Both the position numbers and the translations under genes were made by a program. From JAYZVT01 sp050248375 (GTDB taxonomy: Bacteria; Pseudomonadota; Alphaproteobacteria; Rhizobiales; Methyloligellaceae): 11,078 nucleotides of DNA. The stretch is from NCBI GenBank assembly GCA_050248375.1, contig JBFWSL010000111.1:1-11078 (forward strand), in the 5' to 3' direction. Positions 1 to 7,469 of this stretch are shown here, piece by piece. A model generated the notes under the pieces. It did not search any database. It saw nothing but the letters and a program-made list of their open reading frames with translations, and was not told where the DNA came from. How positions within the stretch are numbered: position 1 is the stretch's first letter; each line of letters opens with the position of its first letter.

Positions 1-125
1 GTAAAGGATAATTCGTCCTCGCCCTTTTTTTGGCCTCAAAAGCGGAGTACTCAGGGTTAACGATGTGTTGCGGAGACGCTGGCGGGCACCCGCGTTTCCG
101 GCATATCGATTGAGAGGGGCATACC

Positions 126-135
126 GTATCGATAC
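126..135. other. Palindrome GTATCGATAC upstream of the coiled-coil gene
   Basis: A perfect 10-bp palindrome lies 84 nt before the start codon at 219, with a related half (ATATCGAT) about 20 nt further upstream. It could be an operator or chance. I found no convincing -35/-10 pair between 1 and 218, and that stretch holds no recognisable gene. Confidence 0.2.
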
Positions 136-218
136 TGGCGGGCGCGGGTTGCGATTTTTGGATGCAACCTACGGCGGCATGCCCTAGTGTTCTTCAGAGG
201 GGGCCTTGGTAGGCGCGT

Positions 219-3200
219 ATGGCCGAAAAAAACATCAAGGCGCGTGCGGTGGCGCAAGAGCAAGCGAAGTCCGGGGAAAGCAGTAAGGTTGCCAGCGGCG
301 ACGGGGCAAGGGGAGCGTCGCTCTCCGAGCGCCTTGCCGATGTGCATACCGAAGACGCCGCGCAGGCGGACTCATCCGCGGCGTCATCCCAGGATAATCC
401 CCGTCTGCTGCCCGCGCAGCCCGCGAGCCGGCGGCGCATCGCGGCCAACGACGATCTTCCTTCCATCGGCGGCCTGATCTATGCGCTCCAGCAGCGCCCC
501 TCGCGCTCTCCATTCGTTTTCGCGGCGATTGGTTCGCTGGCCTGGCTCTTCGCCGGCGGCATCGCCGCCTGGGCCCTGCTGACCCAGGGCACAACCGGGT
601 CCCTTGGCGATGCGCTGCAAAGCCCGCTGGCGCTCACCGCATTCGCCACCCTGCTGATCCCGATCCTGCTGTTCTGGTTCCTCGCCATCCTGGTGTGGCG
701 CGCCCAGGATCTGCGCCTGATGGCTTCCGCCATGACCGAGGTCGCCGTCCGCCTCGCCGAGCCGGACAAGCTCGCGGAGCAGTCGGTGGCATCCCTGGGC
801 CAGACCATCCGCCGCCAGGTCGCGGCCATGAACGACGCCATTTCCCGCGCGCTGGGCCGCGCCGGCGAACTGGAAGCCCTCGTCCACAACGAGGTCGCCG
901 CGCTGGAGCGCTCCTACGGCGAGAACGAAATGCGCATCCGCAACCTGATCAACGAACTGGTCAGCGAGCGCGAGGCCCTCGCCAACAACAGCGAACGCGT
1001 GCGCGAGGCGCTGCACGGTGTAAGCGCCAAGGTGACCAAGCAGATCGCTGTCGCCAGCGCGGAAGCCTCGCAGAATTTCAATCTCGCCACCTCCGGCGCC
1101 GCCGAGACGCTCACCGCCAAGGCCAACAAGATCACCGCGGCGATCTCCGCCGCCGGCACCGCCATCGACAACCGGCTGGCCGAGCGCGGCGCCAGGATCA
1201 CCGAGCGCCTGAGCAATACGGGCAAGGAAGTCTCCCAGGTGCTGGAGGCCCGCTCCGCGAGCGTGCTCAAGTCCATGACCGACGTCGGCGACAAGCTCGC
1301 CAGCGACCTGCCGGGCATTCTCCAGAAGCTCGATTCCGAGCAGAAGCGCCTGGGCATGATCATGGGCCAGGCGACCCAGAACTTCACCGCCCTGGAGACG
1401 GCGATCGCCAAACGCACCAGCGAGTTCGACAAGAGCCTCAAGGACGGTTCCCACAACCTCAACGCCATGCTTGCCGACCGGATCAAGGCTCTCGACGTCA
1501 CGGTCACCGAAAAAACCAAGGCGCTGGAACACTCCATCGGCGAACGCAGCAAGGCGCTGGAGCACTCCATCGGCGAACGCAGCAAGGCGCTGGAACACAC
1601 CCTCAGCGAACGCAGCAAGGCGCTGGAGCACTCCTTCAGCGAACGCAGCAAGGCGCTGGAACACTCGCTGGGACAGCAGGCCAACGCGCTGCAGACCTCG
1701 CTGGGCGAACAGGCCCGTACGCTCCAGACGACCATCGGCGAGCAGGCCAAGGCGATCGAGCAGACCCTTGGCAAGGGCAGCATGACCATCAACCAGGCCA
1801 TGGCGGAAAGCGCCTCCAACGTGCGGCGCCTGACCGAGCTGATGAACCAGAGCTCGCTCAAGGCCCGCGAGAGCCTGACCGGCCAGGCGGAGTCCCTCAA
1901 GGACGTCTCCCGCGGCCTGCTCAACCAGATCCATGGCCTTACCCAGCGCTTCGAGAAGCAGGGTCAGGCCATCGTCACCGCCGCGCAGGCGCTGGACTCC
2001 TCCAACTCGCAGATCGACTCCATCCTGGAGCGGCGGCATCAGGAAATCTCCGCATTGCTGGATACCGTCAGCAACAAGGCCCAGAGCCTCGACCGCATGA
2101 TGCGCTCCTACACCGGCGTGATCGAAAGTTCGCTCGCCCATGTCGAGGGCCGCGCCCGCGAACTGAGCAGCGCGCTGTCCCAGGAATCCGCCGCCCAGTC
2201 CCGGGCCACCATCGAGGAGATCGAACGCCTCAGGTCCGAGACCACCGCCCACACCAGCAGCGCCATCTATGAGTTGCGCAACAATTTCCGCCAGATCAGC
2301 GACGAGGTCGCCGCGCAGCTCCAGACCCTCACCTCCCAGTTCGGCGAATCCACCCGCCAGATGCGCAGCTCCGCCTCGCAGACCGCCGGCGAGATCGAGA
2401 CCGTGCGCCGGGAACTGCATACGCGCATGAACGAGCTGCCCGAGCAGACCCGCCGCAACGCCGAGAACCTGCGCCGCGCCGTCGCCGACCAGATCTCGGC
2501 GCTGGAGACACTGTCCTCGCTGGGCACCGAGCGCCGCGAATTGGCGCCGGCGCCGCCCGCCCTGCCGCCCCGCGCGCCCGCGCCCCAGGCCCTCAGCGAC
2601 AATTCGCAGTACGGCCAGCGTCCCGCCTTTACCCAGCAGCCCGCGCCGCGCCAGTCCGCCGACCTCGGCTCCGTCACGTCCCATCTCGCCCGCCAGCTCG
2701 AGCAGGCCAGCCAGCAGCCGGCTGCGCCCCCGCCCGCTCCGCGCCAGCAGGCCCCGCGCCAGCCCTCGCGCGCCGCGCCCCAGAGCCGCGACCCCGGCGG
2801 CCGCGGCAACTGGTCGGTCGGCGACCTGCTCGCCCGCGCGTCCGAGCCGGACCATCAGCCGGGCTTCGGCCAGCAGCCTCCTCTCGGCCGTCCGGCCGCG
2901 CCTCCGCCTTCTTCCCATCGCGGCGGCGAGCTGCGGCTGCACGACATCGCCAGCGCCATCGACGACCGCACCGCGGCCGAGATCTGGGAACACATCCGCC
3001 GCGGCGAGGCGAACCGCATCTCACCCCACATGTACGGTCATCAGGGGCAGGCCACATTCCAGGAAATCACGCGCCGCTACCGGGGCGATGCCCAGTTCCG
3101 CACCACCGTCGACCGGTATATGGGCGACTTCGAGCGCCTGCTTCAGGACGCCGAGGCCCGCGGACGCGGCGGCGAGGCCCTGCAGAACTACCTGACCTCG

Positions 3201-3254
3201 GAGACCGGGCGTGTCTACCTGATGCTGGCCCATGCCAGCGGACGCCTGAACTGA
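219..3254 (+). CDS. Large membrane-anchored coiled-coil protein with hendecad repeats, growth-pole (GPR/RgsE)-like
   Basis: The 1011-residue product has five visible zones. Residues 1-80 are polar and low-complexity, ending in a basic patch and AANDDLPSIGGLIYALQQRP. Two hydrophobic helices follow (about 99-121 and 137-160), probably a hairpin that leaves both ends in the cytoplasm. Residues 165-770 are almost entirely charged/Ala/Leu/Ser coiled coil, with 11-residue repeats at 434-521. Residues 773-900 are a Pro/Gln/Ala-rich linker. A compact C-terminal domain (about 903-1011) ends in YLTSETGRVYLMLAHASGRL. This order resembles the giant apolipoprotein-like growth-pole proteins of Hyphomicrobiales (GPR of Agrobacterium, RgsE of Sinorhizobium), which are about twice as long; I recall similar termini in rhizobial proteins, but this is memory, not a search. 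A scaffold role at the pole or envelope is inference. GGTAGG lies 5 nt before the ATG. No catalytic motif is visible. The gene is monocistronic here and ends before a convergent operon. Confidence 0.85.
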   Translation: MAEKNIKARAVAQEQAKSGESSKVASGDGARGASLSERLADVHTEDAAQADSSAASSQDNPRLLPAQPASRRRIAANDDLPSIGGLIYALQQRPSRSPFVFAAIGSLAWLFAGGIAAWALLTQGTTGSLGDALQSPLALTAFATLLIPILLFWFLAILVWRAQDLRLMASAMTEVAVRLAEPDKLAEQSVASLGQTIRRQVAAMNDAISRALGRAGELEALVHNEVAALERSYGENEMRIRNLINELVSEREALANNSERVREALHGVSAKVTKQIAVASAEASQNFNLATSGAAETLTAKANKITAAISAAGTAIDNRLAERGARITERLSNTGKEVSQVLEARSASVLKSMTDVGDKLASDLPGILQKLDSEQKRLGMIMGQATQNFTALETAIAKRTSEFDKSLKDGSHNLNAMLADRIKALDVTVTEKTKALEHSIGERSKALEHSIGERSKALEHTLSERSKALEHSFSERSKALEHSLGQQANALQTSLGEQARTLQTTIGEQAKAIEQTLGKGSMTINQAMAESASNVRRLTELMNQSSLKARESLTGQAESLKDVSRGLLNQIHGLTQRFEKQGQAIVTAAQALDSSNSQIDSILERRHQEISALLDTVSNKAQSLDRMMRSYTGVIESSLAHVEGRARELSSALSQESAAQSRATIEEIERLRSETTAHTSSAIYELRNNFRQISDEVAAQLQTLTSQFGESTRQMRSSASQTAGEIETVRRELHTRMNELPEQTRRNAENLRRAVADQISALETLSSLGTERRELAPAPPALPPRAPAPQALSDNSQYGQRPAFTQQPAPRQSADLGSVTSHLARQLEQASQQPAAPPPAPRQQAPRQPSRAAPQSRDPGGRGNWSVGDLLARASEPDHQPGFGQQPPLGRPAAPPPSSHRGGELRLHDIASAIDDRTAAEIWEHIRRGEANRISPHMYGHQGQATFQEITRRYRGDAQFRTTVDRYMGDFERLLQDAEARGRGGEALQNYLTSETGRVYLMLAHASGRLN
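1518..1781 (+). repeat. Tandem 33-nt (11-residue hendecad) repeats inside the coiled-coil gene
   Basis: Eight consecutive 33-nt units start at 1518, 1551, 1584, 1617, 1650, 1683, 1716 and 1749. The first four encode variants of KALEHSIGERS and are nearly identical in DNA; the fifth shares only its first half, and the last three are diverged (Q-rich, as in ALQTSLGEQA). Two weaker units precede them (1452-1484 and 1485-1517, the latter encoding KALDVTVTEKT). The Glu codon after GCGCTG alternates GAA, GAG, GAA, GAG, GAA through units 1-5, which suggests duplication of a two-unit (66-nt) block. An 11-residue period suits a hendecad coiled coil, slightly right-handed or straight, rather than the classic heptad. 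Confidence 0.95.
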
Positions 3255-3260
3255 GCCGGA

Positions 3261-3275
3261 CCGGCCGCCGGCCGG
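3261..3275. other. GC-rich hairpin just after the coiled-coil gene
   Basis: CCGGCC, a GCC loop and GGCCGG form a 6-bp stem starting 6 nt after the stop codon. It has no T-tract, so it is more likely a 3'-end stabiliser or pause hairpin than an intrinsic terminator. A second perfect palindrome, TCACCCGGGTGA, lies at 3331-3342. The rest of 3255-3407 shows nothing else I can name. Confidence 0.4.
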
Positions 3276-3407
3276 GGGTCACCCTCGCACAAGCCCGCGC
3301 AGCACCAATGCGGCGCAGCGAAACCCGCGATCACCCGGGTGAGCCCCTCGCCCGCAGGCAAGGATCGGTCCTCCGCCAGCACGCCCCGGCATTGGCGAAA
3401 CACCCGG

Positions 3408-3436
3408 CCCCGGCCTGCGCCGGGGTTTCGTGTTTT
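3408..3436 (+). terminator. Intrinsic terminator of the coiled-coil gene
   Basis: CCCCGGC (3408-3414) pairs with GCCGGGG (3419-3425) across the loop CTGC and is followed by the T-rich tail TTTCGTGTTTT. It lies about 150 nt after the stop codon at 3254 and faces the minus-strand array, so it probably ends plus-strand transcription. Its first 24 nt recur in inverted orientation at 3674-3697. Confidence 0.7.
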
Positions 3437-3446
3437 CAGACAGAGA

Positions 3447-3477
3447 GAAAACGAAGCCCCGGGCAAAGACCCGGGGC
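3447..3477 (-). terminator. Minus-strand terminator-like hairpin, variant unit
   Basis: GCCCCGGG (3456-3463) pairs with CCCGGGGC (3470-3477), an 8-bp stem with a 6-nt loop. On the minus strand it is followed by TTCGTTTTC. It is the most distal of a series of similar minus-oriented hairpins downstream of the mla operon and may act as a back-up terminator. Confidence 0.55.
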
Positions 3478-3519
3478 CCAGATGCCGTCCGGATAAAACG
3501 GAACTCCGGAGGCCGTGGA

Positions 3520-3698
3520 GATAAAACGAAACCCCGGCGCAGGCCGGGTCCGTGCCCTATGTGGCGAACATAAAACGGAACCCCAGGCACAGGCCGGCCC
3601 CGGCCGCGATCAGGCCACATAAAACGGAACCCCGGGCACAGGCCGACTCCGGCCGCGGTCAGGCCACATAAAAACGAAACCCCGGCGCAGGCCGGGGT
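3520..3698 (-). repeat. 49-nt tandem array of terminator-like palindromic units
   Basis: The phrase ATAAAAC starts at 3521, 3570, 3619 and 3668, exactly 49 nt apart. The two middle units (3569-3617 and 3618-3666) differ at only about four positions. The first keeps the phase but has a diverged second half, and the last is a partial unit. A degenerate unit starts at 3493. Each begins ATAAAACG(G)AACCCC, followed by a GGC-rich palindrome; on the minus strand this is a GC stem followed by GGGGTTTCGTTTTAT. Together with the flanking hairpins this fills the 479-nt gap between convergent genes; I see no coding sequence in it. Confidence 0.85.
3670..3698 (-). terminator. Primary intrinsic terminator of the mla operon
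   Basis: ACCCCGGC (3679-3686) pairs with GCCGGGGT (3691-3698) over the loop GCAG. On the minus strand the stem runs into TTTCGTTTTTA. It begins about 36 nt after the lipoprotein stop codon, the first such hairpin met by transcription of the operon, and doubles as the last unit of the 49-nt array. Confidence 0.75.
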
Positions 3699-3733
3699 CC
3701 GGAATTGCTGCGGGAACTGAAGAGCCTGGCGAG

Positions 3734-4342
3734 CTAGTCGACGCGCTTCTGCTTGGCCACCCACGGCACCATCTCGCGCAGCACCGAGTCGAAGGCCTGA
3801 TTGAGCGAAACGACCATCTGGCCCACATCGTCCGGGCTGGTCTTGACACGGGATTCGAAGGACCGCGAGGCAATGATGCGGCCCCTCTGGCCGTCCACCA
3901 CCTTGGCGTGGAGCGTGGCATGGGCCTCGGCCCCGCCCGCGGAGCCTACCTCGACCTGGAAGGACTGGACCTGGGTGGCAAGCTCGAGATCGGCGTCGAT
4001 ACGGTCGCCACGGCTGCCCACCCCGCTCACGAGGCCGGCGTTCTGGAACGATTCGACCATGCGGGCCTGCAACAGCCTCGGCAGGCGGTCGCCCCATGCG
4101 GCACCCTTGTAATAGGCAATCTGCTCGTTCGCCGGCTTGACCATGATGCGGTCGGTTTCCAGCGAGCGCACCGCCGTCGGCTCGTTCACGACGAGCTGGA
4201 ACTTGGACGGCCGCGGGGCCGAGACGGTCATGATTTTCGGTGCGGTAATGTCGTAGGTCGCCGGCGGCGGAGTGCTGCCGATAGCACACCCCCCCAGCAA
4301 CAATGCCGAAACGACCGATGCAAGCACGCCCGAGCGCGTCAT
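3734..4342 (-). CDS. ABC-type transport auxiliary lipoprotein (PqiC-like) of the mla operon
   Basis: The 202-residue product starts with a short signal peptide and a lipobox, ALLLGGC, placing the lipidated Cys at residue 19. The mature part fits the ABC transport auxiliary lipoprotein family: a Y-x-L/I-type first strand (TYDITAP), then YYKGAAWGDRLPRLLQARMV at about 77-96, and a C-terminal region ending VPWVAKQKRVD. It is the fourth gene, 60 nt after mlaD. I chose ATG 4342 because GAGGGG sits 6 nt upstream; a TTG at 4369 would add nine residues and spoil the signal peptide. In related systems the lipoprotein accompanies an MCE protein and is thought to sit at the outer membrane, so a bridging or docking role is inferred. 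Nothing here shows the substrate. Confidence 0.88.
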   Translation of the reverse strand: MTRSGVLASVVSALLLGGCAIGSTPPPATYDITAPKIMTVSAPRPSKFQLVVNEPTAVRSLETDRIMVKPANEQIAYYKGAAWGDRLPRLLQARMVESFQNAGLVSGVGSRGDRIDADLELATQVQSFQVEVGSAGGAEAHATLHAKVVDGQRGRIIASRSFESRVKTSPDDVGQMVVSLNQAFDSVLREMVPWVAKQKRVD

Positions 4343-4402
4343 AGCCAGCCCCTCAATCCCCCAAATCAATTCCGGAAGGGTCCACGCCTTATGGTTACCA
4401 CA

Positions 4403-5368
4403 TTATTGCCGCGTTGTCCCCCGTTGGGCCGGATTGTATTCCGGGACCGGCGATCCGCCAAACAAAAAACTCTGCGGATTCCGCTCTATACGCTCCAGAA
4501 CGCGGTCCAGGGTGCGGGCCGCCTGGCGTCCGTCCCGCATGAACAGCTCGAACTCCTTCAGGCCATCCTTGGCGAAACGGGCGATGCCGTCGGCGCTGTC
4601 GCCGATCGATCTGTCAAGTTTTTCAGCCAGTTGGCGGAAGGACTCGGCCGCCTGCTTGGCTTGGGCGAGGAAGGAATCCCCGTCCGTGGCCACGAAATTG
4701 GACACATTGTCGACCGCCGTCTCGATCTTGTCCGCCACCCGGCGGAACTGGGCCGTCAGTTCCCGCGCGTCCTTGATAACCATATCGATATCTTCCTTGC
4801 GGGAATCGAGCATGGTCGTGAAGTTCTCGACGTTGGTGACGGTCCTGCGAATCGAATCCTCGTTGTTCGCCACCAGGTCGTTGAGGCGCACCAGCAGGGC
4901 GTTGGCGTTGCCCATGACCTCGGGCGCCGCCTCGAAAAGCGACTGGCTGGTGGCCCTGTCGGCCTTGATTTCCGCCACCTTGTCGTCCTCGGCGGGCACG
5001 ATCAGCGGCGAGTCCGGGGTGCCGGCGGTGAGCTGGATGGCCGCGCCGCCCGTCAGCCCCTGGCTCTCGATGCGGGCGCGGGAATTGGCCCGCACCGGGG
5101 TATCGCCGTCGATGGTGATGTCCACCCGCACATTGCGGCCGTCCCCGGGGTCGAGACCGAGATGGGTCACCTTGCCCACCCTGAGGCCGTTGAACAGCAC
5201 GTTGCTGGCCGTGCCGAGGCCGCTTACCGAGCCCTGGAACAGGATGTAGTAGCGCTTGGCCCCGCCGCTGCCGCCGAGATTCTGCATCCAGTAGACGAAG
5301 CCGAAGGCCAGCAGCAGCACGCCCAGCACGAAGCCGCCGATCATCAGGTGATTTGCTTTGGTTTCCAT
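4403..5368 (-). CDS. mlaD: MlaD family MCE protein, substrate-binding subunit of a lipid ABC transporter
   Basis: The 321-residue protein has one N-terminal membrane helix (about 9-28) and a single MCE domain (about 38-118). The domain contains VLFNGLRVGKVTHLGLDP and a hydrophobic loop segment near SQGLTGGAAIQL. A long helical tail (about 140-297) follows, then a conserved-looking end, RNPQSFLFGGSPVPEYNP. MCE proteins form hexameric rings that hold hydrophobic substrates in the periplasm; the tail may extend a tube or barrel. It is longer than E. coli MlaD (about 180 residues) and closer to other alphaproteobacterial and mammalian-cell-entry forms. It lies 18 nt after the ATPase gene and is almost certainly co-transcribed. 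No good Shine-Dalgarno is visible, suggesting translational coupling to the upstream gene. Confidence 0.92.
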   Translation of the reverse strand: METKANHLMIGGFVLGVLLLAFGFVYWMQNLGGSGGAKRYYILFQGSVSGLGTASNVLFNGLRVGKVTHLGLDPGDGRNVRVDITIDGDTPVRANSRARIESQGLTGGAAIQLTAGTPDSPLIVPAEDDKVAEIKADRATSQSLFEAAPEVMGNANALLVRLNDLVANNEDSIRRTVTNVENFTTMLDSRKEDIDMVIKDARELTAQFRRVADKIETAVDNVSNFVATDGDSFLAQAKQAAESFRQLAEKLDRSIGDSADGIARFAKDGLKEFELFMRDGRQAARTLDRVLERIERNPQSFLFGGSPVPEYNPAQRGTTRQ

Positions 5369-5386
5369 GGGCTTGTGTCTTCAGAT

Positions 5387-6175
5387 TCACGCGATGGCGG
5401 CGCGGGCGCGTTCCCCGCAGAAATATTCCTCGATCCAGGGATGGTCCGGCCTCGTCCGCAATTCTTCCGGACTTCCGGTCCTGACGATCCGTTTGTCCGC
5501 CAGCACGGCCACCCGGTCGCAGACCGTGAAGATCGTGTCGAGATCGTGGGTCACCATATAGACCGTCAATCCCAAAGTCTGCTGCAATTTCCGTATCAGT
5601 TGGTCGAAAGCGGACGCGCCGATCGGGTCCAGTCCCGCCGTCGGCTCGTCGAGGAAGACGATTTCGGGATCGAGCGCCAGCGCCCTCGCCAGCCCCGCGC
5701 GCTTGCGCATGCCTCCCGACAGCTCCGAGGGGTATTTGTGGGCCGCGTTCGATGGCAAACCCACCATCGCGATCTTCAGATAGGCCAGGTCGTCCATGAT
5801 CGCCTGTGGCAGGTCGAGATGCTCGCGCATGGGCACCTGGATGTTCTGCATCACCGTGAGCGAGGAGAACAGCGCGCCGTCCTGGAACAGCACGCCCCAC
5901 CGCTCCTCCATCTCGATGCGCTCCTGCCGGTTCAGCGTGCTGGTGTCGCGCCCGAACACCTCGACCGTGCCCGTATCGGGCTTGACCAGGCCGGTGATCA
6001 CCCGCAGCAGCACGGACTTGCCCTGCCCCGAACCGCCGACGATGCCGAGGATCTCGCCCCGGCGGACATCGAGATCGAGACCGTCCCAGATCTGCTGGGT
6101 GCCGAACTTCTTGGCCAGTCCCCGCAGGCGGATGATCGACTGGTCGTCGGCGGTCTTTGCGACTTCCCTGGACAT
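5387..6175 (-). CDS. mlaF: MlaF-type ATP-binding subunit of the lipid ABC transporter
   Basis: The 262-residue protein is a complete ABC ATPase: Walker A GGSGQGKS (47-54), Q-loop Gln98 in VLFQDGALF, signature LSGGMRKRAGLARAL (152-166), Walker B IVFLDEP (172-178) with catalytic Glu177, D-loop GLDP and switch His210. The signature has Met where most ABC proteins have Gln (LSGGM), as is usual in the MlaF/Mkl branch, and FQDGALFSSLTVMQN is also typical of that branch. It should power the permease encoded just upstream, from which it is separated by only 5 nt. It works at the cytoplasmic face of the inner membrane. Role in phospholipid transport follows from family and neighbours; direction and substrate cannot be told from sequence. 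Confidence 0.95.
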   Translation of the reverse strand: MSREVAKTADDQSIIRLRGLAKKFGTQQIWDGLDLDVRRGEILGIVGGSGQGKSVLLRVITGLVKPDTGTVEVFGRDTSTLNRQERIEMEERWGVLFQDGALFSSLTVMQNIQVPMREHLDLPQAIMDDLAYLKIAMVGLPSNAAHKYPSELSGGMRKRAGLARALALDPEIVFLDEPTAGLDPIGASAFDQLIRKLQQTLGLTVYMVTHDLDTIFTVCDRVAVLADKRIVRTGSPEELRTRPDHPWIEEYFCGERARAAIA

Positions 6176-6180
6176 GCGGC

Positions 6181-7359
6181 TCAGATTCCGATGGAAGAGA
6201 GGAACATGGCGAACATGGCATCAAAGACGATGACCAGGAAGATCGCCTTCACCACCGCGGCGGTCACGTGCGACCCCAGCGATTCCGCGCTGCCGGAAAC
6301 CTTCAAGCCTTCCAGGCATCCGACCAGTCCGATGATCAGCGCCACGAAGGGCGCCTTGATCAGGCCGGCGGCGAAGTGGCGCATGTCGACCGCCCCGTGC
6401 AGGCGGTCGATATAGGTGGCCATGTCGAGGCCGAGATAGGCCATGGACATCAGCCCGCCGCCGACCAGGCACATCATGTCGCCGAGAAACGTGAGCAGCG
6501 GCAGCACCACGATCAGCGCCAGCACCCGCGGCGCCACCAGCGTCTCCATCGGATCGATGCCAAGCGTGCGCATGGCGTCTATTTCCTCGCGCATCTTCAT
6601 CGAGCCGATCTCGGCGGTGAAGGCGGAGCCCGAGCGGCCGGCCACCATGATGGCCGTCAGCAGCACGCCGACCTCCCGCAACGACAGGATGCCGACCATG
6701 TTGACCGCGAACGGCTCCGCCCCGAAGGCGCGCAACTGCACCACCCCCTGCTGCATCACCACCGCGCCGATGAGCAGGCAGATCAGCGCGATGATCGGCA
6801 CCGCGCGAAAGCCCGCGTGGTCGAGATGGTGGATGAAGGAGACCGGGCGGAACCGCCAGGGCTGGGCGACGAGCCGGCCGAAGGTGACGGTGAGCTGACC
6901 CAGAAAACCGGTGAGATCCACGGCTTCCCGCCACACGCCGGTTGCCGCCTTCCCCACGTCCGCGATCATGCCTTGCAGCAGCGGCCGCTGCACCATGTCG
7001 GGACGCTCCTCGCCGGCGCGGCTGCGCACTTCCTCCAGCAGGATCAGGAAGCCCCGCGTCGCGCCGCTATACCGGGTACGCAGCCCTTTGGCCTCCCACG
7101 CCTTGGCCGTGCGCTGCAACAGCCATGCGCCGGCGGTGTCGAGCTGCTCGATGCCGGAGATGTCCATCTCGCCGACGAAATCCGGCGTCGGCGGGATGGG
7201 CACCCGCAGCCGCTTGAGCCCGGCGTCCAGGGCGGCGGATTCCCGCACCGTCCACGAACCGGTCGCGACCAGGCAGAAGGCCGTGCCCCGCAGTTCCACG
7301 CGGAAGCCTGGCGCGGCCGCGCGCGTGGACAGAAAGACACCTTGATCGCGTTTCAGCAT
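6181..7359 (-). CDS. mlaE: MlaE-type permease with fused N-terminal STAS domain
   Basis: The 392-residue protein joins two parts. Residues about 20-112 look like a STAS domain (GSWTVRE, then DISGIEQLDTAGAWLLQR), the role played by separate MlaB in E. coli. Residues about 140-390 are the MlaE permease, with several hydrophobic helices and the family's conserved loop, GRSGSAFTAEIGSMKMREE (241-259) continuing into IDAMRTLGIDPMETLVAPR. It is the first gene of the operon mlaE-mlaF-mlaD-lipoprotein. STAS-MlaE fusions are common in alphaproteobacteria and in relatives of plant TGD1. The ATG at 7359 is preceded only by a weak ACAGG. An MFS gene ends 110 nt upstream behind its own terminator, so the operon promoter should lie in 7360-7422, though I cannot point to clear boxes. 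Confidence 0.93.
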   Translation of the reverse strand: MLKRDQGVFLSTRAAAPGFRVELRGTAFCLVATGSWTVRESAALDAGLKRLRVPIPPTPDFVGEMDISGIEQLDTAGAWLLQRTAKAWEAKGLRTRYSGATRGFLILLEEVRSRAGEERPDMVQRPLLQGMIADVGKAATGVWREAVDLTGFLGQLTVTFGRLVAQPWRFRPVSFIHHLDHAGFRAVPIIALICLLIGAVVMQQGVVQLRAFGAEPFAVNMVGILSLREVGVLLTAIMVAGRSGSAFTAEIGSMKMREEIDAMRTLGIDPMETLVAPRVLALIVVLPLLTFLGDMMCLVGGGLMSMAYLGLDMATYIDRLHGAVDMRHFAAGLIKAPFVALIIGLVGCLEGLKVSGSAESLGSHVTAAVVKAIFLVIVFDAMFAMFLSSIGI

Positions 7360-7422
7360 GCCTGTGACCGGACGTTTCCCAGGGCGATGATATCGCCGCC
7401 CCTAGGCAGATGTTATTGCCCG

Positions 7423-7444
7423 AAAAATCCGCTTTGCAAAGCGG
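7423..7444 (-). terminator. Intrinsic terminator of the MFS gene
   Basis: CCGCTTTGCAAAGCGG (7429-7444) is a perfect palindrome, giving a 6-bp stem with a TGCA loop. On the minus strand it is followed by ATTTTTCG. It starts 25 nt after the MFS stop codon and separates that gene from mlaE. A second potential stem, CCCCGG/CCGGGG (7457-7462 and 7473-7478), overlaps the stop codon itself. Confidence 0.7.
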
Positions 7445-7469
7445 CTCCCCCGAAGCCCCCGGAAGGCCT

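Noticed and set aside
57..71. CtrA-like box TTAA-N7-TTGC upstream of the coiled-coil gene
   Set aside because: Only six of eight conserved bases match TTAA-N7-TTAA and it lies about 150 nt from the start, so chance is a good explanation.
695..2272. A 525-codon plus-strand frame inside the coiled-coil gene
   Set aside because: Composition is Arg/Gln/His/Pro-rich and it lies wholly within the supported frame; no ribosome site or domain.
384..2993. An 869-codon open frame on the minus strand opposite the coiled-coil gene
   Set aside because: It is rich in Gly/Ala/Arg/Leu with repeats that mirror the hendecads of the plus strand. The plus-strand frame has coherent membrane and coiled-coil architecture; the antisense frame is a by-product of high GC.
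3279..4289. A 336-codon minus-strand frame overlapping the lipoprotein and the repeat array
   Set aside because: Its C-terminal part is translated 49-nt repeat (PGLRRGFVF, VPGVPFYV), a familiar artefact of such intergenic repeats, and the rest is out of frame with the supported lipoprotein.
3908..6415. An 835-codon plus-strand open frame across the mla operon
   Set aside because: It runs antisense to three well-supported genes (lipoprotein, MlaD, MlaF), is rich in His/Arg/Gly and shows no domain.
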